Positions 8,431 through 17,009 of a stretch of 64,000 nt of DNA are shown one piece after another. Made by a program: the position numbers and the translations under genes. Positions within the stretch are counted from its first letter, which is position 1. Every line of letters starts with the position of its first letter. The DNA is from Cytophagaceae bacterium (GTDB taxonomy: Bacteria; Bacteroidota; Bacteroidia; Flavobacteriales; Flavobacteriaceae). The notes below the pieces were generated by a model. That model was not told where the DNA came from. It did no database searches and was given only the letters and a program-made list of their open reading frames with translations. Location of the stretch: positions 62,001 to 126,000 of the forward strand of contig PALD01000027.1 of NCBI GenBank assembly GCA_002710685.1, read 5' to 3'.

Positions 8431-9561
8431 GTGACCGAATTTGAGAACATAAGACCCTATAACGATGATGAGGTCAATGAAGCATTGCAAGAATTCTTTG
8501 TACACCCCATGTTCAAGGCCCTGCTGCAGTTTACATTTCCCGAGAAATCCTTTGAAGAAATAAAGCATATCCTTGCCAGTTGCCACTCCATATTTGATTT
8601 TCAGACCAAGGTCATCTACAACAGCATCCAGAAAGTCCTTGAAAAAAGCACTGACGGCCTATCAACGTCGGGATTTGATGAACTGGACCCCACAAGGTCC
8701 TACCTATACCTCTCCAACCACCGTGATATCATCCTGGATACATCATTTATAAACGTGGCCCTTTATGAGCATGAGCAAAAGATGACCGCAAGTGCTATAG
8801 GCGACAACTTGGTTAAAAAGCCATTCTTGATGGCCTTATCCCGGTTAAACCGGAATTTTCTTGTGCAGCGCAGCCTGAGCCCACGTGAAATGCTGAGGAG
8901 CAGCCAGGTATTATCAAAGTATATCCTGCACCTGCTCCAGGAGAAAAAACAATCCATCTGGCTGGCCCAGCGCGAGGGCCGCACCAAGGATGGCAATGAC
9001 AGGACACAGCAGGGCGTTCTTAAGATGCTCGCTTTGGCGAAAGCCAAAAATACGGATGTAATTACCTACCTAAGGACATTGAACATCGTGCCCGTAGCCA
9101 TAAGTTATGAATTTGACCCTACTGATGTATTGAAGGTTCCAGAACTTGTTGCCAAAAACCTGGATATTGAATATATAAAGAGCAACAACGAGGATTTCAA
9201 CAGTATTTTGCAAGGTGCCCTGGGGCAAAAAAAACGGGTACACATTGCCGTGGGAAGCCTCGATGAAAAGATTTATGACGAGATAAACGCCATGGAAGTC
9301 TCAGAAAATGATAAACTACAGGCCCTGGCCACCGCAATAGATAGGGAAATCTACAAACTCTACAAGTTATGGCCATCCAATTATGTGGCCATGGACCTCC
9401 TCAACAGTTCTGAAAAATATGCTCATGCCTATTCAGTCAAGGACAAGAGGCATTTTGAAAGAAGACTTGACCGCCGTGTCGACAACAATGACAAAGTCGC
9501 CAAAGAAAGTTTCTTGAGCATGTATGCCAATCCTGTTAGGAACAGAGAAGAAAATGTATGA
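8431..9561 (+). CDS. PlsB/PlsC-like glycerolipid acyltransferase
   Basis: 376 residues related to glycerol-3-phosphate or lysophosphatidate acyltransferases, which make phospholipids at the inner membrane. The core has YLYLSNHRDIILD with catalytic-type His97 and a following Asp, and the binding motif REGRTKDGNDR (E182-G-R). The His-to-Asp spacing differs slightly from the textbook H-x4-D. The start is GTG at 8431: the next Met lies well inside the conserved region (residue 27), and only 28 bases separate this start from tatD. It overlaps the asparaginase gene by four bases (ATGA), so translation is coupled. Whether it uses glycerol-3-phosphate or another acceptor cannot be told. Confidence 0.82.
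   Translation: MTEFENIRPYNDDEVNEALQEFFVHPMFKALLQFTFPEKSFEEIKHILASCHSIFDFQTKVIYNSIQKVLEKSTDGLSTSGFDELDPTRSYLYLSNHRDIILDTSFINVALYEHEQKMTASAIGDNLVKKPFLMALSRLNRNFLVQRSLSPREMLRSSQVLSKYILHLLQEKKQSIWLAQREGRTKDGNDRTQQGVLKMLALAKAKNTDVITYLRTLNIVPVAISYEFDPTDVLKVPELVAKNLDIEYIKSNNEDFNSILQGALGQKKRVHIAVGSLDEKIYDEINAMEVSENDKLQALATAIDREIYKLYKLWPSNYVAMDLLNSSEKYAHAYSVKDKRHFERRLDRRVDNNDKVAKESFLSMYANPVRNREENV
9033..9048. repeat. Palindrome TTTGGC-GAAA-GCCAAA inside a gene
   Basis: Six-base perfect arms around GAAA, read in the acyltransferase frame as LAKAK. A member of the dispersed palindrome family. Confidence 0.8.
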
Positions 9562-10583
9562 TCAAGAGCAGTGTCCTTATAATATATACAGGTGGCACCA
9601 TAGGGATGATACGTGACTTTGACACGGGCGCCCTCAAGGTATTTAACTTCAAGAATCTGCTTGATAAGATACCTGAGCTTAAACTACTGGACTGTGAGAT
9701 TTCCACAATATCTTTTGAAGAACCCCTGGACAGTTCAAACATGCAGCCCGCCCACTGGGTCAAGATATGCAACATCATCAAGGACAATTATGAAGCATAT
9801 GACGGTTTTGTGATCCTACATGGCAGTGACACCATGAGCTATACGGCATCAGCCCTTAGCTTTATGCTGGAAAACCTTTCAAGGCCAGTAATACTTACCG
9901 GTTCACAGCTACCCATAGGCGATTTAAGGACAGATGCCAAGGAAAATTTGATCACGTCAGTGCAATTGGCCGCCCTCAAGGGAAAGAACAACAGACCCGT
10001 GATCAATGAGGTGGGCCTCTATTTTGAATACAAATTATATCGAGGCAACCGTACCAGTAAGGTAAGTGCGGAGTTTTTTGAGGCATTTGCCTCACCTAAC
10101 TATCCCGCCCTTGTAAACTCGGGCCTGCACCTGGCCATCGACCATAACGCACTACTGCCCAAAAGCAAGAAAAAATTCAAGATCCATGAATCCATGGTGC
10201 CACAGGTGCTCGTTGTTCATCTTTACCCTGGCATCACCCAGCAAATGATGGAATGCCTGGTCTCAAATGATGTATATAAAGGGGTGATATTGCTGAGCTT
10301 TGGCACTGGAAACGCATCGACCGAGCCGTGGTTCCTGGAAATTTTAAAAAATATTATCGTGAGGGGATTACCGGTGGCAAATATAACCCAGTGCACCTCT
10401 GGCAGTGTGCAAATGGGTAATTATGAGACAAGTGCAACGCTTAAAAAACTAGGCATTATCGACGGAAAGGACCTTACGATAGAGGCTGCCATCACAAAAA
10501 TGATGTATCTATTAGGACAAAATTTGTCGTCAAAGGTGTTTAAGACTATATTTGAAACTCCATTACGTGGGGAAATGCTTTAA
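9558..10583 (+). CDS. ansA: Type I L-asparaginase
   Basis: Cytoplasmic L-asparaginase of 341 residues that converts asparagine to aspartate and ammonia. Both threonine active-site segments are present: IIYTGGTIGM near the N-terminus and LHGSDTMSYTASALSF about a hundred residues in. There is no signal peptide, which favours the low-affinity cytoplasmic type I enzyme over the periplasmic type II. It overlaps the acyltransferase stop by ATGA and is the last gene of that run. It is unrelated in fold to the glycosylasparaginase at 5.6 kb. Confidence 0.93.
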   Translation: MIKSSVLIIYTGGTIGMIRDFDTGALKVFNFKNLLDKIPELKLLDCEISTISFEEPLDSSNMQPAHWVKICNIIKDNYEAYDGFVILHGSDTMSYTASALSFMLENLSRPVILTGSQLPIGDLRTDAKENLITSVQLAALKGKNNRPVINEVGLYFEYKLYRGNRTSKVSAEFFEAFASPNYPALVNSGLHLAIDHNALLPKSKKKFKIHESMVPQVLVVHLYPGITQQMMECLVSNDVYKGVILLSFGTGNASTEPWFLEILKNIIVRGLPVANITQCTSGSVQMGNYETSATLKKLGIIDGKDLTIEAAITKMMYLLGQNLSSKVFKTIFETPLRGEML

Positions 10584-10697
10584 TTAAATATTAAGTAAAG
10601 CAGTTTCCGTTGTGGATTTGACATTTTTTTTGTTAATTGGCGACCCTGTTTAAAGCAGGGAACAGGCCGATTGCATTTCAGGCAAAAGCCATGTGAG

Positions 10698-10785
10698 AGA
10701 GAGGTGGCCGAGTGGTCGAAGGCGCACGCCTGGAAAGTGTGTATACGCCAAAAGCGTATCGAGGGTTCGAATCCCTTCCTCTCTG
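10698..10785 (+). tRNA. tRNA-Ser (anticodon GGA)
   Basis: A class II tRNA. The acceptor arms AGAGAGG (10698-10704) and CCTCTCT (10778-10784) pair perfectly, with discriminator G at 10785. The anticodon loop reads CTGGAAA, giving GGA. The long variable arm GTATACGCC..GCGTATC and the T loop TTCGAAT are typical of serine tRNAs. CCA is not encoded. A small hairpin (CCCTG/CAGGG, 10644-10660) lies between it and the asparaginase gene. Confidence 0.96.
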
Positions 10786-10858
10786 CTAATTTTTAATTTT
10801 TGTATAATTAATTTTATATCTTTATCACTTTACTAACTAATTATTAAGATCAATAGCA

Positions 10859-11653
10859 ATGAAAAGATTATTTTCCATTTTGGTAATCGTAGCTGTAGCG
10901 GCTTTAGGTAATTTTTCGGCTAATGCCAGCACAAATTCACCCATCACCGCAAGCTCTACTGTAATAACCGCAGCTCAGGATGAAGCGACAGACACTGCCG
11001 CCGCTGAGGATGATGGTGAGGACCTTGGTTTTACCCAAGAATTGAAGAAACGTTTTATAGAAGGTGGGCCTGGATTTATGGGTATCGTACTTCTTTGTTT
11101 AATCCTAGGTCTAGCGATTGCCATCGAAAGAATTGTATATCTAAACCTTGCAACTACCAATACCAAGAAACTTGCTCAAGATGTTGAGGATGCACTGAAC
11201 AGTGGAGGAATCGAGGCTGCAAAAGAAGTTTGCCGTAACACGCGTGGTCCTGTTGCATCAATCTATTACCAAGGACTTGACAGGGTTGATGAAGGTATTG
11301 ACGCTGCCGAGAAAGCTGTTGTAGCCTATGGTGGTGTACAAATGGGGCAACTTGAGAAAAACGTTTCTTGGGTATCTTTGTTTATCGCACTTGCACCGAT
11401 GCTTGGTTTCATGGGTACGGTAATAGGTATGATTCAGGCATTTGATAAAATTGAAGCTGCTGGTGACATGCAACCTTCCCTTGTGGCGGGTGGTATTAAA
11501 GTAGCACTTCTTACTACTGTATTCGGTCTTATCGTAGCGATTATCCTTCAGATTTTCTATAACTACATCATCGCTAAGATTGATAGCATTGTCAACGATA
11601 TGGAAGATGCTTCCATCACCCTTATCGACATGCTTGTACGTTACAAAAAGTAA
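10859..11653 (+). CDS. exbB: ExbB/TolQ-type proton channel
   Basis: 264 residues of the MotA/TolQ/ExbB family, the channel that energises TonB-type transport or motility from the proton gradient. After a hydrophobic N-terminal segment (1-24) and an Ala/Asp/Glu-rich linker (25-60) come three membrane helices at about 71-93, 171-193 and 212-237. The conserved APMLGFMGTVIGMIQAF block spans helix 2. The extra N-terminal segment is common in Bacteroidetes members. It heads a four-gene cluster with a small membrane protein and two ExbD proteins. No TonB gene is adjacent, so the outer-membrane partner is unknown. Confidence 0.92.
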   Translation: MKRLFSILVIVAVAALGNFSANASTNSPITASSTVITAAQDEATDTAAAEDDGEDLGFTQELKKRFIEGGPGFMGIVLLCLILGLAIAIERIVYLNLATTNTKKLAQDVEDALNSGGIEAAKEVCRNTRGPVASIYYQGLDRVDEGIDAAEKAVVAYGGVQMGQLEKNVSWVSLFIALAPMLGFMGTVIGMIQAFDKIEAAGDMQPSLVAGGIKVALLTTVFGLIVAIILQIFYNYIIAKIDSIVNDMEDASITLIDMLVRYKK

Positions 11654-11681
11654 GAAACCCACTAAAGAAACATAGCATATT

Positions 11682-12125
11682 ATGTTACATAAAATATTAA
11701 AAATTGTCGCCCTCATCCTATCTGTCTTAGGCGCTATATGGCTGCTTAGGATTGTATTGACGGGAGACGCAGAAATTGAGGCTTCAACTGATTTACAGGA
11801 TAGCCTTGTAACACCTTTTATGTATATCGCCTTTGCAACGCTGGCCATCATACTGGTCTTTGTGGTGATATTTGTATTAAAGGGTATATTCTCAAACCCA
11901 AAATCGTTTAAGAATACCTTGATAGGCATCATCATTTTTGGTGTGATTATAGGTATTTCTTATGGAATTGCTCATGGAGAGGAAACGCCTTTGGGAGATG
12001 ATGGAGAGATGCTATCGGCAACAGGGGCTAGATGGGTAGAAGCAGGTTTATATGTATTCTACATACTGGCTGTACTTGCAATAGCGGCAATGGTATTCTC
12101 AGGAATAAGAAAATTAGCGAAGTAA
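11682..12125 (+). CDS. Four-helix membrane protein of the ExbB-ExbD cluster
   Basis: 147 residues with four predicted membrane helices (about 5-27, 43-68, 77-97, 120-142) and a short acidic loop (EETPLGDDGEM) between helices 3 and 4. I do not recognise a named family. Its place between exbB (28-base gap) and exbD (7-base gap) makes co-expression and a structural or assembly role in the same inner-membrane complex likely. That is inference from position only. Confidence 0.8.
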   Translation: MLHKILKIVALILSVLGAIWLLRIVLTGDAEIEASTDLQDSLVTPFMYIAFATLAIILVFVVIFVLKGIFSNPKSFKNTLIGIIIFGVIIGISYGIAHGEETPLGDDGEMLSATGARWVEAGLYVFYILAVLAIAAMVFSGIRKLAK

Positions 12126-12132
12126 AACAATT

Positions 12133-12747
12133 ATGGCAAAGAGATCAGCCCCAGAAGTTAATGCAGGATCTATGGCAGACATTGCCTTCCTACTGCTTAT
12201 TTTCTTTCTGGTAACAACAACAATAGAGACGGATAGCGGTATTAGCCGTAAACTCCCTCCAGAGCTTGATGAAAATCAACCACCCCCACCAATAATTAAA
12301 GAACGTAACCTTTTTGTGGTAAACGTTAGTAGCAATGGTGAACTCCTGGTTGAAGAAGAGCTCATGGAACTCAAGGACCTACGTGCTGCGGCTGTAGAAT
12401 TTCTTGATAATGGAGCAGGAACGGGCGATGATGCATGCTCTTACTGTCAAGGACCTAAAGACCCTGCATCTTCAGTGAACCCTACTAAGGCAATTATTGC
12501 CCTGCAAAATAACAGGGGTACTTCATACAAGCGTTACATCGCTGTACAGAATGAACTTGTTGCTGCATATAATGAATTGAGGAACAGGGAGGCACAAAGA
12601 CTTTATGGAGCTCCATTTGTTGAGATGGAAGCACGTTACAATGACGCACGTACTTCTGATTCTGAAAAGAACAAACTGAAGCCACAGCTTGAAAAGATAA
12701 GGGAAATGTATCCTGAAAAGCTGTCTGAAGCAGAACCTAAAAAGTAA
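12133..12747 (+). CDS. exbD: ExbD/TolR-type protein with CxxC-containing insertion
   Basis: 204 residues, longer than the usual 130-160. One N-terminal helix carries the proton-relay Asp16 (GSMADIAFLLLIFFLVTTT). The periplasmic domain follows, with KLPPELDE and a Pro-rich spacer. An unusual insert at about 93-190 contains CSYC (Cys102, Cys105) and a long charged helix-like tail. ExbD partners ExbB to couple proton flow to outer-membrane work. The cysteine pair would face the oxidising periplasm, where it could form a disulfide or bind metal. It is followed directly by a second, ordinary-length ExbD. Confidence 0.9.
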   Translation: MAKRSAPEVNAGSMADIAFLLLIFFLVTTTIETDSGISRKLPPELDENQPPPPIIKERNLFVVNVSSNGELLVEEELMELKDLRAAAVEFLDNGAGTGDDACSYCQGPKDPASSVNPTKAIIALQNNRGTSYKRYIAVQNELVAAYNELRNREAQRLYGAPFVEMEARYNDARTSDSEKNKLKPQLEKIREMYPEKLSEAEPKK

Positions 12748-12768
12748 CATTTAAAAAAGCACTTTCTC

Positions 12769-13251
12769 ATGTCAAAGTTTAAAAAGAAAAAGGGTGGAGA
12801 ATTACCAGCGATCAGCACGGCTTCATTACCGGATATCGTTTTTATGCTCCTGTTTTTCTTTATGGTCGCTACGGTAATGCGTGAAAATACGCTAATGATC
12901 AAGAACAATTTACCCACTGCAGATCAAATTGAGAAACTAGATAAAAAAGATTTGGTCATGTATATCTATGCTGGCGAACCTAGCCCAAGATATCAAAGTA
13001 CCTATGGTACAGAGCCTGTAATTCAATTAAATGATAGGATCTCTCAAGTTTCTGAGATTCAAAACTTTATTTTTGAAGAAAGGGCTGCAAAAAGGGAAGA
13101 ACTGATTCCTTTCCTTACCACTGCATTAAAGGTGGACGGTGATACAAATATGGGCTTAGTTAGTGATGTGAAGCAGGAGCTTAGAAAAGCAAACGCCCTT
13201 AAAATTAACTATGTTACTAAATCTGGTGACGCCGTTAAGAACAACGAATAG
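12769..13251 (+). CDS. exbD: Second ExbD/TolR-type protein
   Basis: 160 residues, with a basic N-terminus (MSKFKKKKGGE), one membrane helix carrying the conserved Asp22 (STASLPDIVFMLLFFFMVAT), then a periplasmic domain with an LPTADQIEKL segment. It lacks the insert of the preceding ExbD. Two ExbD proteins with one ExbB suggest a mixed channel. It is the last gene of the cluster, ended by a strong terminator 30 bases downstream. Confidence 0.92.
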   Translation: MSKFKKKKGGELPAISTASLPDIVFMLLFFFMVATVMRENTLMIKNNLPTADQIEKLDKKDLVMYIYAGEPSPRYQSTYGTEPVIQLNDRISQVSEIQNFIFEERAAKREELIPFLTTALKVDGDTNMGLVSDVKQELRKANALKINYVTKSGDAVKNNE

Positions 13252-13280
13252 GTTTTAAGATAATCTTTTTATAATATTTA

Positions 13281-13307
13281 AACGTCCCGAAATTCGGGAC
13301 GTTTTTA
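13281..13307 (+). terminator. Intrinsic terminator after the exb cluster
   Basis: Nearly perfect 11-base arms AACGTCCCGAA (13281-13291) and TTCGGGACGTT (13293-13303), followed by a T-run. Confidence 0.88.
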
Positions 13308-13341
13308 TTTTATACCCCTATTTTATCCTACCTTTATTTCT

Positions 13342-14052
13342 ATGAATAAGGGGATATACTTAACTATATTTTTCAGCCTGTTTACCTTTACCATGGTATT
13401 TGCCCAGGAAACCGGATTTGTTTCTGATACACTTACTGATGATAAGTACAGGGAAGATCAATTTTACCTTGCGGTCACCTTCAACCTGCTTTTAAACAGG
13501 CCCGAGGGCATGGAGCAGAATGGTTTCAGCGGCGGCTTGCACCTAGGTTACATACGTGATATGCCCATAAACAAGAGACGTAACCTTGCCATAGGACTGG
13601 GTGCTGGTTATAGTATGAACACATATAATCAAAATCTTCTTATAGGGGATTCTAAAACCGGTGATACGACATTTGAGATTATAGACAGCAACAGGGATTA
13701 TGATAAAAACTGGCTCTCAACTTATTTAGTGGAATTCCCCTTGCAATTAAGATGGCGTACCAGTACGGCCAAGTCCAATGCCTTCTGGAGGATTTATACT
13801 GGAGTACAGCTAAGCTATATCTTTGCCCATAAATCAAATTTTCAAGAGACTGGCAACCAAATCATAAATACAGATATCCCAGAATTGGAGCGTTTAAAAT
13901 ATGCTGCAACCTTCAGTTTTGGCTATGAAACGTTCAACTTCTATTTTCAATATAACCTTACCCCTTTCTTTTCGGCGGAAGCCAAAACACTAGATAACCA
14001 ATCTATAGAAATCAATAATTTTAAGCTAGGTCTTATCTTCTACATACTATAA
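13342..14052 (+). CDS. Outer-membrane beta-barrel protein (PorT/OMP_b-brl-like)
   Basis: 236 residues with a signal peptide (cleavage after VFAQ) and alternating-hydrophobic strands rich in aromatic residues (GLHLGYIRDMP, FEIIDSNRDYDKNW, FSFGYETFNFYFQYNLTPFF), ending in FKLGLIFYIL with a terminal hydrophobic residue as in barrels. An 8-10 strand barrel in the outer membrane is likely. The general family is often labelled PorT-like. I do not see the features that would make it the type IX secretion protein PorT itself. Its position after the exbD genes suggests but does not prove a link. Its end overlaps the convergent PAP2-like gene by six bases. Confidence 0.75.
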   Translation: MNKGIYLTIFFSLFTFTMVFAQETGFVSDTLTDDKYREDQFYLAVTFNLLLNRPEGMEQNGFSGGLHLGYIRDMPINKRRNLAIGLGAGYSMNTYNQNLLIGDSKTGDTTFEIIDSNRDYDKNWLSTYLVEFPLQLRWRTSTAKSNAFWRIYTGVQLSYIFAHKSNFQETGNQIINTDIPELERLKYAATFSFGYETFNFYFQYNLTPFFSAEAKTLDNQSIEINNFKLGLIFYIL

Positions 14053-14652
14053 CCAATAGTAAAATATCGCCACTTGTGGCAGAATACCGATAACCAAACC
14101 CAGTAGAAGTTCAAGTATGGTATGGGCCTTATAAACCAATCTTGAGCTGGCGGTGCAGCCCAGGAAAAATATAAGGACGGCAAGAAGATACAAGAGGTTG
14201 TCAGCATAATGGATGCTGAGACCCATGACAAAGGCTATAACACCACTTAGGCCTACCATATGCAGGCTCGCCCTAACCTTTAGCAAGGACAATAGAAACA
14301 GGATGATCGTCGTGATTAAAATGCCCAGGAAAAAATAATAAAGCTCAGGAAATTCATACCCGTTAACAACTACTTTTATAACCAAAAAAGTAAGTGCGAT
14401 ATTACTTAACAATGGCAATCGCCGTTGTTTTACCCTGGGTATAAAAGCCGAATCGATAAGTCCCAAGTTGCGCAACAGAAAAAAGAATAAAATGGGGACG
14501 ATGATGGTCAATATGGAAAGTGCAAAGAGTTTTGCGTACAAAAAAGGTTCTGGAATATATTTTTTAGTGATTATAAAATAAATCCCCACACCTAGCATGG
14601 GCATGAAAAGTGGATGAAAAATGTAAGAAAACGGTTTAAGAAGCTTTTTCAT
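14047..14652 (-). CDS. PAP2-like integral membrane protein with altered catalytic motif
   Basis: 201 residues, about six membrane helices. The C-terminal part resembles the type 2 phosphatidic acid phosphatase motif SRx5Hx3D but reads S170-R-LVYKA-H177-TIL-E181, with Glu for Asp. An earlier RASLHM (128-132) sits where PSGH would be, and KQRRLP (75-80) resembles the first motif only loosely. It may be a divergent lipid phosphatase or a non-catalytic relative. Its start codon shares one base with the rpoN stop, so it is translated with rpoN. Confidence 0.6.
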   Translation of the reverse strand: MKKLLKPFSYIFHPLFMPMLGVGIYFIITKKYIPEPFLYAKLFALSILTIIVPILFFFLLRNLGLIDSAFIPRVKQRRLPLLSNIALTFLVIKVVVNGYEFPELYYFFLGILITTIILFLLSLLKVRASLHMVGLSGVIAFVMGLSIHYADNLLYLLAVLIFFLGCTASSRLVYKAHTILELLLGLVIGILPQVAIFYYWL

Positions 14653-16103
14653 TAAATCTGTTTGCGTAGCCTTGCCACAGGTATATCAAGTTGTTCCCTA
14701 TATTTTGCTACAGTTCTCCTGGCAATGGGATAACCCTTTTCTTTAAGGATCTTTGCAAGTTTATCATCTGTAAGGGGCTTTCTCTTGTTTTCATCTTCAA
14801 TGGTCATCTCGAGGATTTTTTTAATTTCCCTTGTGGAGACTTCCTCGCCCTGGTCATTAGTCATGCTCTCACTAAAAAATTCTTTGATAAGCTTGATACC
14901 ATAAGGTGTATCTACATACTTGCTGTTTGCCACCCGTGAAACGGTAGATACATCCATATCGATCTCATCAGCAATATCCTTTAAGATCATGGGGCGCAGG
15001 TTACGCTCATCTCCCGTAAGAAAATATTCTTCCTGATAGTGCATGATGGAGCTCATGGTAACAAAAAGTGTCTGCTGGCGTTGTCTTATAGCTTCAATAA
15101 ACCATTTTGCAGCATCTAGTTTTTGTTTTATAAAAAGTACTGCATCCCGCTGGGATTTGCTTTTTTCCTTAGACTCTTTATACCCCTTGAGCATCTCGCT
15201 ATACTCTCGTGATACGTGCATCTCTGGGGCATTGCGCCCGTTGAGGGTAAGCTCTAGTTCTCCATCTATGATCCTGATGCTAAAATCTGGCACAACGTGC
15301 TCAACGACCCGGGTATTGCCACTGTATGAGCTACCGGGCTTAGGGTTGAGGTGTGCAATCTCTTCAATTGCACCTTTAAGTTGGTCTTCGGTAATGTCAT
15401 ATTTAGCAATAAGTTTTTGATAATGCTTCTTGCTAAAATGCTCAAAGGACTTTTCAAGTATATTGATTGCCAGCTCCACATCTTCCGTAAGATCCTTACG
15501 CTTTAATTGTATGAGCAGGCATTCTTCAAGGCTCCTTGCCCCTACTCCAGCAGGATCAAGTTGTTGTACCAACCGTAAGACCTTTTCAATCTGCTCCTCT
15601 GTGGTATAAATATTCTGTGTAAAGGCAAGGTCATCCATGACATCGGTAAGCGACCTGCGCAGGTAACCGCTTTCATCCACACTTCCTATTAAAAACTCGG
15701 CAATTTCTCTTTGCTCTTCGCTTAAGCGAAAAGTATTCAACTGTGATTGTAGATGCTGTGTAAAGGTCGTACCTGAAGCATACGGCACTTGCTTGTCCTC
15801 ATCATCTGCACTATAATTATTTGCATTAAGCCTATAATTGGGGATCTCATCGTCTGAAAGGTATTCATCAACATTAATGTCAGCTTCTATATTATCTGAC
15901 TCATACTCATCAGTAGAATTATCAAATTCCTCAAAATCATCTTTTATCTCCTCCTTGCCACTATCAAGTGCGGGATTTTCCTCAAGTTCTTGCTTAACCC
16001 TTTGCTCAAAGGCCTGCGTGGGCAACTGTATAAGCTTCATGAGCTGTATCTGCTGCGGGGATAGCTTTTGAGAAAGTTTAAAATTTAGTTGTTGCTTAAG
16101 CAT
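14652..16103 (-). CDS. rpoN: RNA polymerase sigma-54 factor
   Basis: Sigma factor for promoters opened by AAA+ enhancer-binding activators. I take the start at 16103 (MLKQQLNFKLSQKLSPQQIQ, 483 residues) because this is the conserved region I and a TATTTTTG -7 box lies at 16125-16132; an upstream in-frame ATG at 16145 would precede that promoter. Region I is Gln/Leu-rich, followed by an acidic linker (about 45-105), the core-binding domain, the helix-turn-helix, and an intact RpoN box ARRTVAKYRE near the C-terminus. No activator gene is in the window. Confidence 0.96.
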   Translation of the reverse strand: MLKQQLNFKLSQKLSPQQIQLMKLIQLPTQAFEQRVKQELEENPALDSGKEEIKDDFEEFDNSTDEYESDNIEADINVDEYLSDDEIPNYRLNANNYSADDEDKQVPYASGTTFTQHLQSQLNTFRLSEEQREIAEFLIGSVDESGYLRRSLTDVMDDLAFTQNIYTTEEQIEKVLRLVQQLDPAGVGARSLEECLLIQLKRKDLTEDVELAINILEKSFEHFSKKHYQKLIAKYDITEDQLKGAIEEIAHLNPKPGSSYSGNTRVVEHVVPDFSIRIIDGELELTLNGRNAPEMHVSREYSEMLKGYKESKEKSKSQRDAVLFIKQKLDAAKWFIEAIRQRQQTLFVTMSSIMHYQEEYFLTGDERNLRPMILKDIADEIDMDVSTVSRVANSKYVDTPYGIKLIKEFFSESMTNDQGEEVSTREIKKILEMTIEDENKRKPLTDDKLAKILKEKGYPIARRTVAKYREQLDIPVARLRKQI

Positions 16104-16124
16104 GGATTTAAATAGGGTTCCACA

Positions 16125-16132
16125 CAAAAATA
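16125..16132 (-). promoter_or_regulatory. Putative rpoN promoter -7 box
   Basis: TATTTTTG on the minus strand, a perfect TAnnTTTG match. No clear TTTG box is seen at the usual distance. It would give a leader of roughly 15 bases before the ATG at 16103. Confidence 0.4.
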
Positions 16133-16219
16133 CGGAATTGCTCACATACCCTTTCCTGAATGTTATGTTAACACGTATTCAAAAATGGATTTTGGGATGA
16201 AAATTGATGGATTGTAAAG

Positions 16220-16849
16220 CTACGGTTCAAAAATACCGTTCTTGATGGCATAGATTACCAGCCCCGTCCTGTTCTTAACGCCCAGCTTTTGAAAAACACT
16301 TTCACAATAGCCCTCAATGGTCTTGGGGCTTAGGTTCATCTCCTCTGCCACCTCCCTATAGGTCATTTCAGTACATACCAGCTTGATAAACTCAATCTCC
16401 CGCGGCCGCAGCTCGATTTTCTTATCTACCTTGTTGTCCATGGCCTTAACCACGGTTGATGTATAATAATACCCCGTACGCATCACTTCATTGATGGCAA
16501 ATTGCAGCACATCCTTGCGGGTATCCTTCAACAGGTACCCCCGTGCTCCAGAGCGAATCATTTTTCTGATGATGTTTTCATCTGCCTCGATGGTAAGGCC
16601 CACGACGCTGATTTCGGGAAAATATGCCTTGAGGTGGACCGTGGTCTCAATACCGCCCATGATGGGCATCTTCACGTCCATGAGCACAATATCTGGATGT
16701 GTCGATCCTTCTTTATTAAGGTATTCTATAAATTCCCTGCCATGCTTGCAGATAACAACGACCTCAACGTTTTCAAATTGAGAAACCAGCCCGGCAATGG
16801 CTTGTGAGAGTAGGATGTGGTCATCAACAACGGCAATTTTTATTTTCAT
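16220..16849 (-). CDS. NarL/LuxR-family response regulator (orphan)
   Basis: Two-component response regulator of 209 residues from the chosen start MKIKIAVVDDH at 16849; the longer frame to 16924 adds an unlikely 25-residue leader. The receiver domain (1-120) has the acidic pair DD near residue 10, the phosphorylated Asp in IVLMDVKMP and a late Lys in YLLKDTRKD. The C-terminal LuxR helix-turn-helix (about 145-205) has LRPREIEFIKLVCTEMTYREVAEEMNLSPKTIEGY. No histidine kinase gene is adjacent, so the partner is elsewhere. It probably binds DNA as a dimer when phosphorylated. Confidence 0.92.
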   Translation of the reverse strand: MKIKIAVVDDHILLSQAIAGLVSQFENVEVVVICKHGREFIEYLNKEGSTHPDIVLMDVKMPIMGGIETTVHLKAYFPEISVVGLTIEADENIIRKMIRSGARGYLLKDTRKDVLQFAINEVMRTGYYYTSTVVKAMDNKVDKKIELRPREIEFIKLVCTEMTYREVAEEMNLSPKTIEGYCESVFQKLGVKNRTGLVIYAIKNGIFEP

Positions 16850-16931
16850 GTATGACTTGCTAAAATCAGGGTGTTTTTTGTGATAAGGGATTACCAATTT
16901 CGCAAATAGCGGTAATCTGGGCAAATATTCA

Positions 16932-16947
16932 TTTGGCGAAAGCCAAA
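16932..16947. repeat. Palindrome TTTGGC-GAAA-GCCAAA, intergenic
   Basis: The same 16 bases as the copy inside the acyltransferase gene at 9033, here in the gap between the response regulator and asnS. Confidence 0.8.
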
Positions 16948-16975
16948 AAATAGGTATTTACACGGGTGCCGAAAT

Positions 16976-17000
16976 AAAAAAAGGACTTTAAAAAGTCCTT
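16976..17000 (-). terminator. Intrinsic terminator after asnS
   Basis: Arms AAGGACTTT (16981-16989) and AAAGTCCTT (16992-17000) with a T-run on the minus side. It lies nine bases past the asnS stop. Confidence 0.85.
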
Positions 17001-17009
17001 TTTTGTGTC

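Noticed and set aside
10644..10660. Hairpin after the asparaginase gene as a terminator
   Set aside because: Only five pairs and no T-run; it may be part of the tRNA upstream region.
11258..11935. 225-codon minus-strand ORF across exbB and the next gene
   Set aside because: Spans two real plus-strand genes and the gap between them, with no domain features.
13342..14052. Outer-membrane barrel called PorT of the type IX secretion system
   Set aside because: It belongs to the broad PorT-like barrel family, but lacks the length and conserved segments I associate with true PorT, and no other type IX gene is near.
16104..16145. Longer N-terminus of sigma-54
   Set aside because: The added 14 residues are not conserved, and the promoter box lies within them.
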